Assembly: GCA_035530135.1 (NCBI GenBank) | Contig: DATKVJ010000091.1 | Coordinates: forward strand, 1 to 35,508 | Direction of reading: 5' to 3' | Length of the DNA: 35,508 bases | Source of the DNA: CAIYYX01 sp035530135 | GTDB taxonomy: Bacteria > Pseudomonadota > Gammaproteobacteria > Burkholderiales > Rhodocyclaceae | Shown: in pieces, positions 7,860 to 15,986 of the stretch | How positions within the stretch are numbered: position 1 is the stretch's first letter | Layout: every line of letters begins with the position of its first letter | Translations under genes and position numbers: made by a program | The notes under the pieces: model-generated | What the model was told of the DNA's origin: nothing | Databases searched by the model: none | What the model saw: only the letters and a program-made list of their open reading frames with translations

Positions 7860-9332
7860 ATGGAACCGCCAAGCATCATCCTGCGTACCGCTGCGCTGCG
7901 CCTGATAGAAGCGCGCCAGCAGGACACAAGGCCGCCGCTGATGGCGCGCGCCGGGGCGGCCGCGGCAGCGCTGGCGCGGGAACTCGTCGCCGGCAGCGCG
8001 CTGCCGCCGCTCGTCGTCGCAGGCCCCGGCAACAACGGCGGCGACGCGCTGGTCGTGGCGCGCCTGCTGCGGCAATCCGGCCTCGCCCCGGTGGTGGTCG
8101 CGGCCTTCGAGGCCGCGAAGCTGCCCGCCGACGCGCGCGCGGCGCTCGACGCCTATCTGGCCGCCGGCGGCGCGCTCCATGACGACGTTCCCGAGGCCCG
8201 TTTCTCGCTCGCGGTCGACGGCCTGCTCGGCATCGGCGCGACCGGCAAACGTCCGCTCGCCGGCCGCTTCGCGCAACTGGTGGCGCGGATCAACGCACTG
8301 GACTGCCCGGTCTTGGCGCTCGATGTCCCCAGCGGCCTCGACGCCGACAGCGGCCGGGTCGCGGGCGTGGCGGTGCGCGCCAGCCACACGGCGAGCTTCA
8401 TCGCGGCAAAGCCCGGCCTGCTGACGCTCGATGGCCCCGATCATTGCGGCGAGATCAGCATCCACGACCTCGATCTCGCCATCGACCCGGACATCGCCGC
8501 CGGCCGGACCATCGCGCCGGCGCTGTTTTCGGAACAACTGAGACCCCGCAGGCGGAACTCGCACAAGGGCAGCTACGGCAGCGTCGGCATCATCGGCGGG
8601 GCGCCGGGCATGGTCGGCGCGGCGCTGCTGGCCGCTCGCGCGGCGCTCCACCTGGGGGCCGGCCGGGTCTATCTGGGGATACTGCAGGACATGTCTGTCG
8701 ACCCCGTGCAGCCCGAGCTGATGTTCAGATCCCCGGAGCGGGTGCTCGAACTGGCGAGCTGCCTGGCCGTCGGTCCCGGCCTCGGCCAGTCCGCGGCCGC
8801 GGTCGAGCTCACGCGACTGGCCATCGCCGCGCCCCTGCCGCTGCTCCTCGATGCCGATGCGCTCAATCTGCTCGCCGCCCATCCGGCGCTCGCGCGCGCC
8901 CTGGCGAAGCGCGACGCACCGACGCTGCTGACCCCGCACCCGGCCGAGGCCGCCCGCCTCTCGGGCTGCCCGGTCGACGCGATCCAGGACGACCGGGTCG
9001 GCGCGGCGCTGGACCTGGCGCGGCGTATGAATGCCGGCGTGGTCCTGAAGGGCTGCGGCAGCGTCGTCGCTCTCCCCGATGGCCGCTGGTTCATCAACAC
9101 CTCGGGCAACCCCGGGCTCGCCTCCGCCGGCAGCGGCGACGTCCTGACCGGCATGACCGCGGCGCTGCTGGCGCAGGGCTGGCCGGCCGACCGGGCGCTC
9201 TTGGCTGCGGTGCATCTCCACGGCTTGGCGGCCGAGGCTCGCGCCGCCGCGGGCGAGGGCCCGACCGGCCTCGCCGCGAGCGAACTGATGCTGCCCGCGC
9301 GCGGGCTACTGAACGGCTGGAACCATGCCTGA
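7860..9332 (+). CDS. nnr: Bifunctional NAD(P)H-hydrate epimerase / ADP-dependent (S)-NAD(P)H-hydrate dehydratase
   Basis: This two-domain enzyme repairs hydrated NADH and NADPH: the N-domain epimerises R-NAD(P)HX and the C-domain dehydrates the S form using ADP. The N-domain (about 1-210) has VVAGPGNNGGDALVVARLL, VDGLLGIGATG and LDVPSGLDADSG. The C-domain (about 225-485) has NSHKGSYGSVGIIGGAPGM, LLLDADALNLLA, TLLTPHPAEAARL, VVLKGCGSV and NTSGNPGLASAGSGDVLTG, the nucleotide-site motif. Its 490 residues are slightly below the E. coli length. The start is ATG 7860 (MEPPSIILRT); TTG 7842 would add six residues. Its last 8 nt overlap the DMT gene, and nadC follows, so NAD metabolism links the operon. 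Confidence 0.95.
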   Translation: MEPPSIILRTAALRLIEARQQDTRPPLMARAGAAAAALARELVAGSALPPLVVAGPGNNGGDALVVARLLRQSGLAPVVVAAFEAAKLPADARAALDAYLAAGGALHDDVPEARFSLAVDGLLGIGATGKRPLAGRFAQLVARINALDCPVLALDVPSGLDADSGRVAGVAVRASHTASFIAAKPGLLTLDGPDHCGEISIHDLDLAIDPDIAAGRTIAPALFSEQLRPRRRNSHKGSYGSVGIIGGAPGMVGAALLAARAALHLGAGRVYLGILQDMSVDPVQPELMFRSPERVLELASCLAVGPGLGQSAAAVELTRLAIAAPLPLLLDADALNLLAAHPALARALAKRDAPTLLTPHPAEAARLSGCPVDAIQDDRVGAALDLARRMNAGVVLKGCGSVVALPDGRWFINTSGNPGLASAGSGDVLTGMTAALLAQGWPADRALLAAVHLHGLAAEARAAAGEGPTGLAASELMLPARGLLNGWNHA

Positions 9333-10233
9333 GACCGAGAAACACCCGCTCTACGGCGTCGTCCTGATCCTCTTCGCGCTGTTCTTCTTCGCCGGCCTGG
9401 ACGCCACCGCCAAGCATCTGGCGCAGACCTTCGCCCTGCCGCTCCTGGTCTGGGCACGCTACACCTTCCACTGCTTGCTGATGGTGATCTTCCTGGCGCC
9501 GTCGATGCGCCTGAAGCTGGTCAAGACCGGCAAGCCGGTCACCCAGGTGTTCCGAGCGCTGATGCTGGTGGGGGTGTCCCTGCTCTCGCTCGCCGCCTTC
9601 CGCCTGATGCCGCTGGCCGAGACGACGGCGATCCTGTTCGTGACGCCGCTCCTGGTGGCGCTCCTCTCCGGACGCTTTCTCGGCGAGAAGGTCGGCATCA
9701 AACGCTGGCTGGCGGTGCTGGCCGGCTTCGCCGGCGCGCTGCTGGTCGCGCGGCCCGGCGGCGCCATGACCGGCTTGGGCCTCATCTTCTCGCTGGCGGC
9801 GGCGCTGTGCTACAGCATCTATCAGATCCAGACGCGGCAGCTGTCGGCGAGCGAGAACACCTTCACCATGCTCTTCTACACCGCGCTCACCGGCACCGTG
9901 GTCTTGACCCTGGCCCTGCCCTGGTTCTGGCGCGGACCCTGGCCCAGTCCGCTGCAGGCGCTGCAGATCGCCTCCCTCGGCGTCTATGGCGGCACCGGCC
10001 ACTACCTGCTGACGCGCGCCTTTCGCCACGCGCCCGCCTCGACGCTGTCGCCGATGATGTACGCGCAGCTGATCTGGGCGACCCTGCTCGGCTGGCTGAT
10101 CTTCGGCCAACTGCCCGACGGCCTGTCGATGCTCGGCATGGCGGTCATCGCCGGCAGCGGCCTGGCCATCGCGCTGATCGAGCGCCGACCTCGGGTGCTA
10201 GAATCGACCGGAGCTATTCGGGAGTCGAGATGA
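9325..10233 (+). CDS. DMT family (EamA) transporter, 10 TM
   Basis: A 302-residue membrane protein with two tandem EamA repeats and about ten hydrophobic helices, the plan of drug/metabolite exporters. The first half has LFALFFFAGLDATAKHL, ARYTFHCLLMVIFL and PLAETTAILFVTPLLVALL; the second half begins near GLGLIFSLAAALCYSIYQI and ends with SPMMYAQLIWATLLGWLIFG and a final helix MAVIAGSGLAIALIE. The ATG at 9325 overlaps nnr by 8 nt and the stop overlaps the nadC ATG, so it is co-translated with both. The substrate is unknown; the place between nnr and nadC would fit a pyridine or nucleotide-related compound, but this is only position. Confidence 0.88.
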   Translation: MPETEKHPLYGVVLILFALFFFAGLDATAKHLAQTFALPLLVWARYTFHCLLMVIFLAPSMRLKLVKTGKPVTQVFRALMLVGVSLLSLAAFRLMPLAETTAILFVTPLLVALLSGRFLGEKVGIKRWLAVLAGFAGALLVARPGGAMTGLGLIFSLAAALCYSIYQIQTRQLSASENTFTMLFYTALTGTVVLTLALPWFWRGPWPSPLQALQIASLGVYGGTGHYLLTRAFRHAPASTLSPMMYAQLIWATLLGWLIFGQLPDGLSMLGMAVIAGSGLAIALIERRPRVLESTGAIRESR

Positions 10234-11084
10234 ACATGAAAATGCCGCTGGCGCTATCCGCCGAGATCGAGCGCAACGTCGCCATCGCGCTGAGCGAGGA
10301 CATCGGCGGCGGCGATCTGACCGCGCTGCTCACGTCCGGCGGCCACGTCAGCCGCGGCCGGGTGGTCAGCCGCGAGGCGGCGGTGCTGTGCGGCACCGCC
10401 TGGTTCGACGCCTGCTTCCTGCGCCTCGATGGCACCGCCCGGATCGATTGGCGGGCCAAGGACGGCGAGCGCATCACTGCCGGCCAGACGCTGTGCGAAA
10501 TCGCCGCCGAGACGCGCGCGCTGCTCACCGCCGAGCGTACCGCCCTGAATTTTCTCCAGCTGCTGTCGGCCACCGCCACCGCCACGCGCCGCTTCGTCGA
10601 TGCCGTGGCGGGCACCGGCGCCAAGATCATCGACACCCGGAAGACCCTGCCCGGCCTGCGCCTGGCGCAGAAGTACGCGGTGCGCGCCGGCGGCGGCACG
10701 AACCACCGCCTGGGGCTCTACGACGGCATCCTGATCAAGGAGAACCACATCCTCGCCGCCGGCGGCATCGCAGCGGCGCTATCGAGTGCGCGCGGACTGG
10801 CGCATCCGGGCGTGTTCATCCAGGTCGAGGTGGAGACGCTGGCCCAGCTCGGCGAGGCGCTCGCCTGCGGCGCCGAAATGATCCTGCTCGACAACTTTGG
10901 GCTGGAGACGATGCGCGAAGCGGTGACGCTCACCGCCGGGCGCGCCTCGCTGGAAGCCTCGGGCGGCGTCGATATCACGCGCGTGCGCGCCATCGCCGAG
11001 ACCGGCGTCGATCGCATCTCGATCGGCAGCCTGACCAAGGACGTGCGCGCGGTCGATCTGTCACTGCGCCACGTGGAAAGATAA
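10230..11084 (+). CDS. nadC: Nicotinate-nucleotide diphosphorylase (carboxylating), quinolinate phosphoribosyltransferase
   Basis: NadC converts quinolinate and PRPP to nicotinate mononucleotide, CO2 and pyrophosphate in de novo NAD synthesis. The 284-residue protein is of normal length and carries LSEDIGGGDLTALL near the start, LTAERTALNFLQLLSATAT, the active-site strand KIIDTRKTLPGLRLAQKYAV, GGGTNHRLGLYDGILIKENH, VEVETLAQLGEAL, MILLDNFG, LEASGGVDITRVRAIAETGV and the closing GVDRISIGSLT. The start ATG 10230 overlaps the DMT stop by ATGA; the frame is open far upstream, but that would run through the whole DMT gene. The last residues are 30 bp from REP copy B, which may end the transcript. 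Confidence 0.97.
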   Translation: MNMKMPLALSAEIERNVAIALSEDIGGGDLTALLTSGGHVSRGRVVSREAAVLCGTAWFDACFLRLDGTARIDWRAKDGERITAGQTLCEIAAETRALLTAERTALNFLQLLSATATATRRFVDAVAGTGAKIIDTRKTLPGLRLAQKYAVRAGGGTNHRLGLYDGILIKENHILAAGGIAAALSSARGLAHPGVFIQVEVETLAQLGEALACGAEMILLDNFGLETMREAVTLTAGRASLEASGGVDITRVRAIAETGVDRISIGSLTKDVRAVDLSLRHVER

Positions 11085-11110
11085 AGGCGGCGCCGAACGA
11101 CTGGAAAACC

Positions 11111-11152
11111 CGTCATCGCGATTGCCGCGGCCCTGCGGGCCTCGCAATGACG
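11111..11152. repeat. REP-like palindrome, copy B (42 bp), between convergent genes
   Basis: CGTCATCGCG at 11111-11120 pairs with CGCAATGACG at 11143-11152 with one mismatch, and the interior ATTGC...GCAAT and GGCCC...GGGCC arms extend the stem. It is nearly identical to copy A over 42 bp. It sits in the 96-bp gap between the ends of nadC and the methyltransferase gene, a place where a bidirectional terminator would be expected. Confidence 0.82.
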
Positions 11153-11180
11153 CATCCTATCTGCGCGCGCAGCGAAGCCA

Positions 11181-11819
11181 TCAGAGCGGCTTGCGTGCCA
11201 CCAGATCGACCAGCGCCGAGCGGCCCCAATGTCCGCGCTGCCCGCCGGAGCCCTCCTCCAGTTGGTCCTCGTGCTCCCGCAATTCCAGGATCTCCAGATC
11301 GGCGAAGGCATCGGAGAGCAAGGCTGCGGTGTACAGGTTCTCCAGCGCCGACGGGCCGCCGGTGCGGTATTCGAGCTGTTTCGGGGTGTAGCCGTGCACC
11401 AGCAGCAGGCCGCCTGGTTTCAAGGCGCGTTTCATCAGTCCGAACAGCACCGTCCGTTCCGCGGGCGAGGCGAACTGGATGAAGATCGCCGCGATCGCGT
11501 CGTACGCGGCCTCGGGCCAGGTCCACTCGAGGACGTTGGCCTGGACGAAGTCGACCTCGACTTGGCGCTCGGTCGCCAGCCGCTTGGCCTTGTGCAGCGC
11601 CACCGGCGACAGCTCCAGCGCGGTGACGACGAGCCCCTCCTCGGCCAGCCAGACGCTGTTGCGCCCCTCGCCGTCGGCCACCGACAGGGCGCTCATGCCG
11701 GGTGCTAGCCGGGCCGCCTGCCGCGCCAGGAACTTGTTCGGCGCCGTGCCGAACAGGTAATCCTCTCCGGCCGCGGCGTAGCGGCCGCTCCAGTGCTGCT
11801 CTGCGTCCCTATGGCTCAT
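11181..11819 (-). CDS. Class I SAM-dependent methyltransferase (TehB/UbiE-like fold)
   Basis: A 212-residue protein with a Rossmann methyltransferase core. Motif I is LSVADGEGRNSVWLAEEG (about residues 45-62), an acidic residue ends strand 2 (VTALELSPVAL), and motif IV/post-I appears as YDAIAAIFIQFASPAER, followed by ALKPGGLLLVHGYTPKQL. The N-terminus (HWSGRYAAAGEDYLFGTAPNKFL) is typical of small stand-alone cytoplasmic methyltransferases often labelled tellurite-resistance or unknown substrate. The start ATG 11819 overlaps the thrC stop by ATGA, making it the last gene of the alaA-hom-thrC run. The substrate cannot be told from sequence, and nothing ties it to threonine synthesis beyond position. 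Confidence 0.85.
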   Translation of the reverse strand: MSHRDAEQHWSGRYAAAGEDYLFGTAPNKFLARQAARLAPGMSALSVADGEGRNSVWLAEEGLVVTALELSPVALHKAKRLATERQVEVDFVQANVLEWTWPEAAYDAIAAIFIQFASPAERTVLFGLMKRALKPGGLLLVHGYTPKQLEYRTGGPSALENLYTAALLSDAFADLEILELREHEDQLEEGSGGQRGHWGRSALVDLVARKPL

Positions 11820-13243
11820 CGGTGCTCCCTGATGTAGTTCTTGATCGCCTCGGCGTCGGCTTCCATCACCGCGAAGCGCTGCGGCAGCTCCTCGATGCCT
11901 TCGAGGCCGGCCGGGCGTTCGGGCTCGCGTCCCAAGGCCTCGCGGATGGTTTCCTCGAACTTGGCCGGCAAGGCCGTCTCCAGGCAGACCAGCGGCACGC
12001 CCTGCTCGCGCAGCCCCAGGCCGACCTTGAGGCCGTCGGCGGTGTGGGTGTCGATCATGACGCCGTAGCGCTCCCAGACGCGGCGGATCGTCGCCAGGCG
12101 GTCGGCGTGGTTGCTGGTGCCGGAGACGAAGCCGTAATCCTTGATGCGGGAAAAGTGCGGACTGTCCGACAGATCGAAGGCTATGCCCGCCTCGACGCGC
12201 GCCCACAGCTCGCGCACCGTTGCGGCGTCGCGGCCGACCAGGTCGAAGACGAAGCGCTCGAAGTTCGAGGCCTTGGAAATGTCCATCGACGGGCTGCTGG
12301 TCGATCGCGTCTCGGCGGGCCCGCGCGGACGATACACGCCGGTCCTGAAGAACTCGTCCAGGACGTCGTTCTCGTTGGTGGCGAGGATCAGTTGCTTGAT
12401 CGGCAGGCCCATCATCCGCGCGATGTGGCCGGCGCAGATGTTGCCGAAGTTGCCCGAGGGCACGCTGAAGCTGACTTGCTCGTCGTTCGAGCCGGTGGCC
12501 GCGAAATAGCCCTTGAAGTAATACACGATCTGCGCCGCGACGCGCGCCCAGTTGATCGAATTGACCGTGCCGATCCGGTACTCGGCCTTGAAGGCGTGGT
12601 CGTTGCTGACGCCCTTGACGATGTCCTGGCAGTCGTCGAAGACGCCGCGCACGGCGATGTTGTGGATGTTCGGATCGGCCAGCGAGAACATCTGCGCCGT
12701 CTGGAAGCGGCTCATCTTGCCGGCAGGCGAGAGCATGAAGACGCGGATGCCGCGCTTGCCGCGCAGCGCGTACTCGGCCGAGGAGCCGGTGTCGCCGGAG
12801 GTGGCGCCGAGGATGTTCAGCTCCTGCCCGGTCTTGGCCAGCGCGTACTCGAACAGGTTGCCGAGCAGTTGCATCGCCATGTCCTTGAAGGCCAGCGTCG
12901 GGCCGTTGGACAGTTCGAGAATCGCGAGTCCCGGTTCCAGCCAACGCAGCGGCGTGATCTGCCCCGGGTCGTCGCCGGCGCGCGCGTTCTTGTAGGTCTC
13001 CGCCGTGTAGGTGCGCGCTATCAGGGACTTCAGATCCGCGGCGGGAATGTCGGTGGCGAACTTCTCCAGCACCTTGAACGCCAGCTCGGGATAGGGCAGG
13101 TCGCGCCAGGAGTCGAGCTCATCGCGACTCACCCGGGGATAGCGCTCGGGCAGGTAGAGGCCGCCGTCGGGCGCCAGGCCGGCCAGCAGGATTTCGGTGA
13201 AGCTTCTGGCGGGCGAATTGCCGCGGGTCGAGATATAGCGCAT
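11816..13243 (-). CDS. thrC: Threonine synthase
   Basis: ThrC is the PLP enzyme that converts O-phosphohomoserine to threonine and phosphate. The 475-residue product begins MRYISTRGNSPARSFTEIL, a standard ThrC N-terminus, followed by LAPDGGLYLPE. The PLP lysine is K120 in NGPTLAFKDMAMQ. Further family marks are ILGATSGDTGSSAEYALRGK, the SFSVPSGNFGNICAGHIARMM phosphate-binding loop and SPSMDISKASNFERF. The length fits the long proteobacterial form. The start at 13243 overlaps the hom stop by ATGA; the frame is open upstream through hom, which is rejected. Its own stop overlaps the methyltransferase start in the same way. Confidence 0.97.
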   Translation of the reverse strand: MRYISTRGNSPARSFTEILLAGLAPDGGLYLPERYPRVSRDELDSWRDLPYPELAFKVLEKFATDIPAADLKSLIARTYTAETYKNARAGDDPGQITPLRWLEPGLAILELSNGPTLAFKDMAMQLLGNLFEYALAKTGQELNILGATSGDTGSSAEYALRGKRGIRVFMLSPAGKMSRFQTAQMFSLADPNIHNIAVRGVFDDCQDIVKGVSNDHAFKAEYRIGTVNSINWARVAAQIVYYFKGYFAATGSNDEQVSFSVPSGNFGNICAGHIARMMGLPIKQLILATNENDVLDEFFRTGVYRPRGPAETRSTSSPSMDISKASNFERFVFDLVGRDAATVRELWARVEAGIAFDLSDSPHFSRIKDYGFVSGTSNHADRLATIRRVWERYGVMIDTHTADGLKVGLGLREQGVPLVCLETALPAKFEETIREALGREPERPAGLEGIEELPQRFAVMEADAEAIKNYIREHR

Positions 13244-14568
13244 CACTTGTCCAGTTCTTCCAGGCGCAGGCGGATCACCTTGCTCGTCACCACCGCCAGT
13301 GCCTCGATCCGGGCGATGGCGGCGTCGATGTGCTTCTCCCGGGTCCGGTGGGTGAGCATGATGATGTCGGTCTGCTCCTCGCCTTCGACCGCCTCGCGCT
13401 GGATCATGGCCTCGATCGAGATCCGCTGGTCGGCCAGGATGCGGGTGATGTCGGCGAGCACGCCCGGCTGGTCGGACACCGCCAGGCGCAGGTAGTAGCG
13501 GGTCTCGACCTCGGCCATCGGCAGGATGCTCGTGTCCATCACGGCATCGGGCTGGAAGGCCAGGTGCGGCACGCGGTGCTCGGGATCGGCGGTGTGCATG
13601 CGGGTGACGTCGACCAGATCGGCGATCACCGCCGAGGCCGTGGGCTCGGCCCCGGCGCCCTTGCCGTAGTAGAGCGTGGCGCCGACGGCGTCGCCCTGGA
13701 CCAGCACGGCGTTCATCGCCCCCTCGACGTTGGCGATCAGGCGCCGGGCCGGGATCAGGGTCGGATGCACGCGCAGCTCTATGGCCTCGGCGCCATTCAC
13801 AGAAACGCGCTTGGTGATGCCGAGCAGCTTGATGCGGTAGCCCAGCTGTTCGGCATACTTGATGTCGAGGGCATCTAGCCTGCTGATGCCCTCGACATGG
13901 ACCTTGTCGAACTGCATCGGGATGCCGAAGGCGATCGCCGCCATGATGGTGAGCTTGTGCGCGGCGTCCACGCCCTCGACGTCGAAGCTCGGATCGGCCT
14001 CGGCGTAGCCCAGGCGCTGGGCTTCCTTCAAGACGACGTCGAAGGGCAAGCCCTTGTCGCGCATCTCGGAGAGGATGAAGTTGGTGGTGCCGTTGATGAT
14101 TCCGGCGATCCACTGGATGCGGTTGGCGGAGAGGCCCTCGCGCAGCGCCTTGATGATCGGAATGCCGCCGGCCACCGCCGCCTCGAAGGCCACCATCACG
14201 CCGGCCCGCTGCGCGGCGGCGAAGATCTCGTTGCCATGGATGGCGAGCAGCGCCTTGTTGGCGGTGACCACGTGCTTGCCGTTGTCGATGGCCGCGAGCA
14301 CCAGCTCCCGGGCGATGCCGCAACCGCCGATCAGCTCGACGACGATGTCGATCTCGGGGTCGGCCACCACCGAGAAAGCGTCGGCTGTGAGCCGGACCTG
14401 GCCCTGGGTGATCCTCTCGGCGAGCACCAAATCCCGGTCGGCGACCACGCTGATGCGGATCGGACGGCCGGCGCGGCGCGTGATCTCGCTCTCGTTGCGG
14501 CGCAGGACCTTGAAGGTGCCGCCCCCGACGGTACCGATACCGAGGAGCCCTACGTTGATGGGTTTCAT
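13243..14568 (-). CDS. hom: Homoserine dehydrogenase with C-terminal ACT domain
   Basis: This enzyme reduces aspartate semialdehyde to homoserine with NAD(P)H, the branch step toward threonine and methionine. The 441-residue protein has the nucleotide-binding GLLGIGTVGGGTFKVL at the start, NKALLAIHGNEIF, the catalytic-domain strand FEAAVAGGIPIIKALREGL, NGTTNFILSEM and GYAEADPSFDVEGVDAAHKL. From about residue 360 an ACT domain (VSDQPGVLADITRILADQ, then IDAAIARIEAL) provides the usual allosteric threonine site. It lies 55 bp downstream of alaA in the same direction and overlaps thrC by 1 bp in coordinates (ATGA). The start MKPINVGLLG matches family members. Confidence 0.97.
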   Translation of the reverse strand: MKPINVGLLGIGTVGGGTFKVLRRNESEITRRAGRPIRISVVADRDLVLAERITQGQVRLTADAFSVVADPEIDIVVELIGGCGIARELVLAAIDNGKHVVTANKALLAIHGNEIFAAAQRAGVMVAFEAAVAGGIPIIKALREGLSANRIQWIAGIINGTTNFILSEMRDKGLPFDVVLKEAQRLGYAEADPSFDVEGVDAAHKLTIMAAIAFGIPMQFDKVHVEGISRLDALDIKYAEQLGYRIKLLGITKRVSVNGAEAIELRVHPTLIPARRLIANVEGAMNAVLVQGDAVGATLYYGKGAGAEPTASAVIADLVDVTRMHTADPEHRVPHLAFQPDAVMDTSILPMAEVETRYYLRLAVSDQPGVLADITRILADQRISIEAMIQREAVEGEEQTDIIMLTHRTREKHIDAAIARIEALAVVTSKVIRLRLEELDK

Positions 14569-14622
14569 TTGCTTACCATGGAGTGTCGCCGCGCGCTCCC
14601 GGAGGCGCGCCGCGATCGGGTT

Positions 14623-15849
14623 TCAGGTGCCGTGCCGCTTGCGGTAATGGTCGAGAAAGCGCGCGACGCGGCCGATCGCCTCGGTGAGATCGTCGACGTT
14701 GGGCAGGAAGACCAGCCGGAAGTGGTCTGGCCTGGGCCAGTTGAAGCCGCTGCCTTGCACCAGCAGCACCCGCTCCTGCTCCAGCAGGTCGAGGATGAAC
14801 TGCTGGTCGTCGTCGATCGGATAGCGCTTCGGGTCCAGGCGCGGGAACAGGTACATGGCGGCCTGGGGCTTGACGCAAGTCACGCCTGGGATCTCGGTGA
14901 GCAGCCCCCAGGCCAGCTCGCGCTGGCGCCCCAGGCGGCCGGTCGGCGCGACCAGATCGTTGATGCTTTGGTAGCCGCCGAGCGCGGTCTGGATGCCGAA
15001 CTGCGCCGGCACGTTCGAGCACAGGCGCATCGATGCCAGCATGTTGAGGCCCTCGATGTAGTCCTGGGCGTGGCGCTTTTCGCCCGAGACGATCAGCCAG
15101 CCGGCGCGGAAGCCGGGCGCCCGGTAGTTCTTCGACAGGCCGTTGAAGGTGATGCACAGCACATCCTCGGCCAGCGAGGCGATCGAGGTGTGGCTCGCGC
15201 CGTCGTAGAGCACCTTGTCGTAGATCTCGTCGGCGTAGATGATCAGTTGATGGGCGCGGGCGATCTCGACGATCTCGCGCAGCAGTTCGACCGGATAGAG
15301 CGCGCCGGTCGGATTGTTCGGGTTGATGATGACGATGGCGCGCGTGGTCGGGCCGATCTTGGCGCGGATGTCGTCGAGATCGGGCAGCCAGCCCGCCCCC
15401 TCGTCGCACAGGTAGTGGCGTGCGGTGCCACCCGAGAGGGAAACCGCCGCCGTCCACAGCGGATAGTCTGGGGTCGGCACCAGCACCTCGTCGCCGGCGT
15501 CGAGCAGCGCGTTCATCGCCATCACGATCAGTTCGGAGACGCCGTTGCCGATGTAGATGTCCTCGACCTGGACGCCCGCGATCCTCTTCTCCTGGCTGTA
15601 GTGCATGATCGCCTTGCGCGCCGCGAACAGACCCTTGGAGTCGGAGTAGCCCGAGGCCGCGGGCAGGTTGTGGATGACGTCCTGGACGATTTCCTCGGGC
15701 GCCTCGAAGCCGAAGGGTGCGGTATTGCCGATGTTGAGCTTGATGATGCGATGGCCGTCCTCCTCCATCGCCTTGGCGCGGGCCAGCACCGGGCCCCGGA
15801 TGTCGTAACAGACGTTGGCGAGCTTGGCCGATTTGAGTACAGGCTGCAT
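14623..15849 (-). CDS. alaA: Glutamate-pyruvate (alanine) aminotransferase, AlaA family
   Basis: AlaA is a PLP class I aminotransferase that makes alanine from pyruvate and glutamate. The 408-residue protein carries SAKLANVCYDIRGPVL at the start, LNIGNTAPFGFEAPEEI, IYIGNGVSELIVMAMNALL, PTPDYPLWTAAVSLSGGTA, INPNNPTGALYPVELL, the cofactor contact ADEIYDKVLYD and the Schiff-base lysine K240 in FNGLSKNYR, then LGGYQSIND and VLLVQGSGFNWP. The start is ATG 15849 (MQPVLKSAKL), where family similarity begins; an in-frame ATG at 15897 would add 16 residues of low similarity. Neither has a clear Shine-Dalgarno. It leads the hom-thrC run, a common betaproteobacterial arrangement. Confidence 0.93.
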   Translation of the reverse strand: MQPVLKSAKLANVCYDIRGPVLARAKAMEEDGHRIIKLNIGNTAPFGFEAPEEIVQDVIHNLPAASGYSDSKGLFAARKAIMHYSQEKRIAGVQVEDIYIGNGVSELIVMAMNALLDAGDEVLVPTPDYPLWTAAVSLSGGTARHYLCDEGAGWLPDLDDIRAKIGPTTRAIVIINPNNPTGALYPVELLREIVEIARAHQLIIYADEIYDKVLYDGASHTSIASLAEDVLCITFNGLSKNYRAPGFRAGWLIVSGEKRHAQDYIEGLNMLASMRLCSNVPAQFGIQTALGGYQSINDLVAPTGRLGRQRELAWGLLTEIPGVTCVKPQAAMYLFPRLDPKRYPIDDDQQFILDLLEQERVLLVQGSGFNWPRPDHFRLVFLPNVDDLTEAIGRVARFLDHYRKRHGT

Positions 15850-15870
15850 AAGGTGGTTCACCACGGAGAC

Positions 15871-15915
15871 GGGCCCGGGGGCGACAGCGGCACGCATCGC
15901 TGCGGGTCTGGGCCC
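15871..15915 (-). promoter_or_regulatory. Inverted repeat in the alaA leader
   Basis: GGGCCC at 15871-15876 and 15910-15915 form the outer arms, and CAGCG at 15885-15889 pairs with CGCTG at 15898-15902 inside. It lies between the predicted alaA start of transcription and the AlaA ATG at 15849, so it would fold in the leader RNA. On the plus strand it is followed by a run of A, not T, so it does not look like an intrinsic terminator for either side. Function is unknown. Confidence 0.4.
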
Positions 15916-15923
15916 AAAAAAGA

Positions 15924-15929
15924 TATAAT
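15924..15929 (+). promoter_or_regulatory. Perfect -10 hexamer upstream of the Mth938-arn operon
   Basis: TATAAT lies 57 bp before the ATG of the Mth938-like gene and is the best -10 match in the gap. No good -35 box is visible 16-18 bp upstream, where the sequence is GC-rich and partly palindromic, so an activator may be needed. The hexamer overlaps the minus-strand -10 of alaA, so the two transcripts would start at nearly the same place. Confidence 0.4.
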
Positions 15930-15956
15930 CTTACCGAAGCCGGCAGCCCGCCGCAA
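15928..15956 (-). promoter_or_regulatory. Predicted sigma-70 promoter of alaA-hom-thrC
   Basis: Read on the minus strand: a -35 box TTGCGG (complement of 15951-15956), a 17-bp spacer, and a -10 box TAAGAT (complement of 15928-15933). Transcription would start near 15921, giving a leader of about 70 nt to the AlaA ATG. Spacing is ideal; the boxes differ from consensus at two or three positions. It overlaps the plus-strand TATAAT at 15924-15929. Confidence 0.5.
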
Positions 15957-15986
15957 ACCAACCCGACCGCCCCCTGCCGCCACCGC

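Noticed and set aside
7032..9221. Minus-strand open frame of about 730 codons upstream of the GGDEF-EAL gene
   Set aside because: It is antisense to nnr and the DUF1614 gene, has Arg/Gly/Gln-rich low-information translation and no domain; the true start is ATG 7031 with a Shine-Dalgarno.
9807..10229. N-terminal extension of nadC
   Set aside because: It would lie within the DMT gene out of frame; NadC similarity starts at ATG 10230 with ATGA coupling.
11702..13495. 597-codon plus-strand open frame opposite thrC
   Set aside because: ThrC on the minus strand has intact active-site motifs; this is a high-GC shadow.
15871..15915. Intrinsic terminator for either operon
   Set aside because: The hairpin is followed by A rather than T on the plus strand, and the T-run is on the wrong side for the minus strand.
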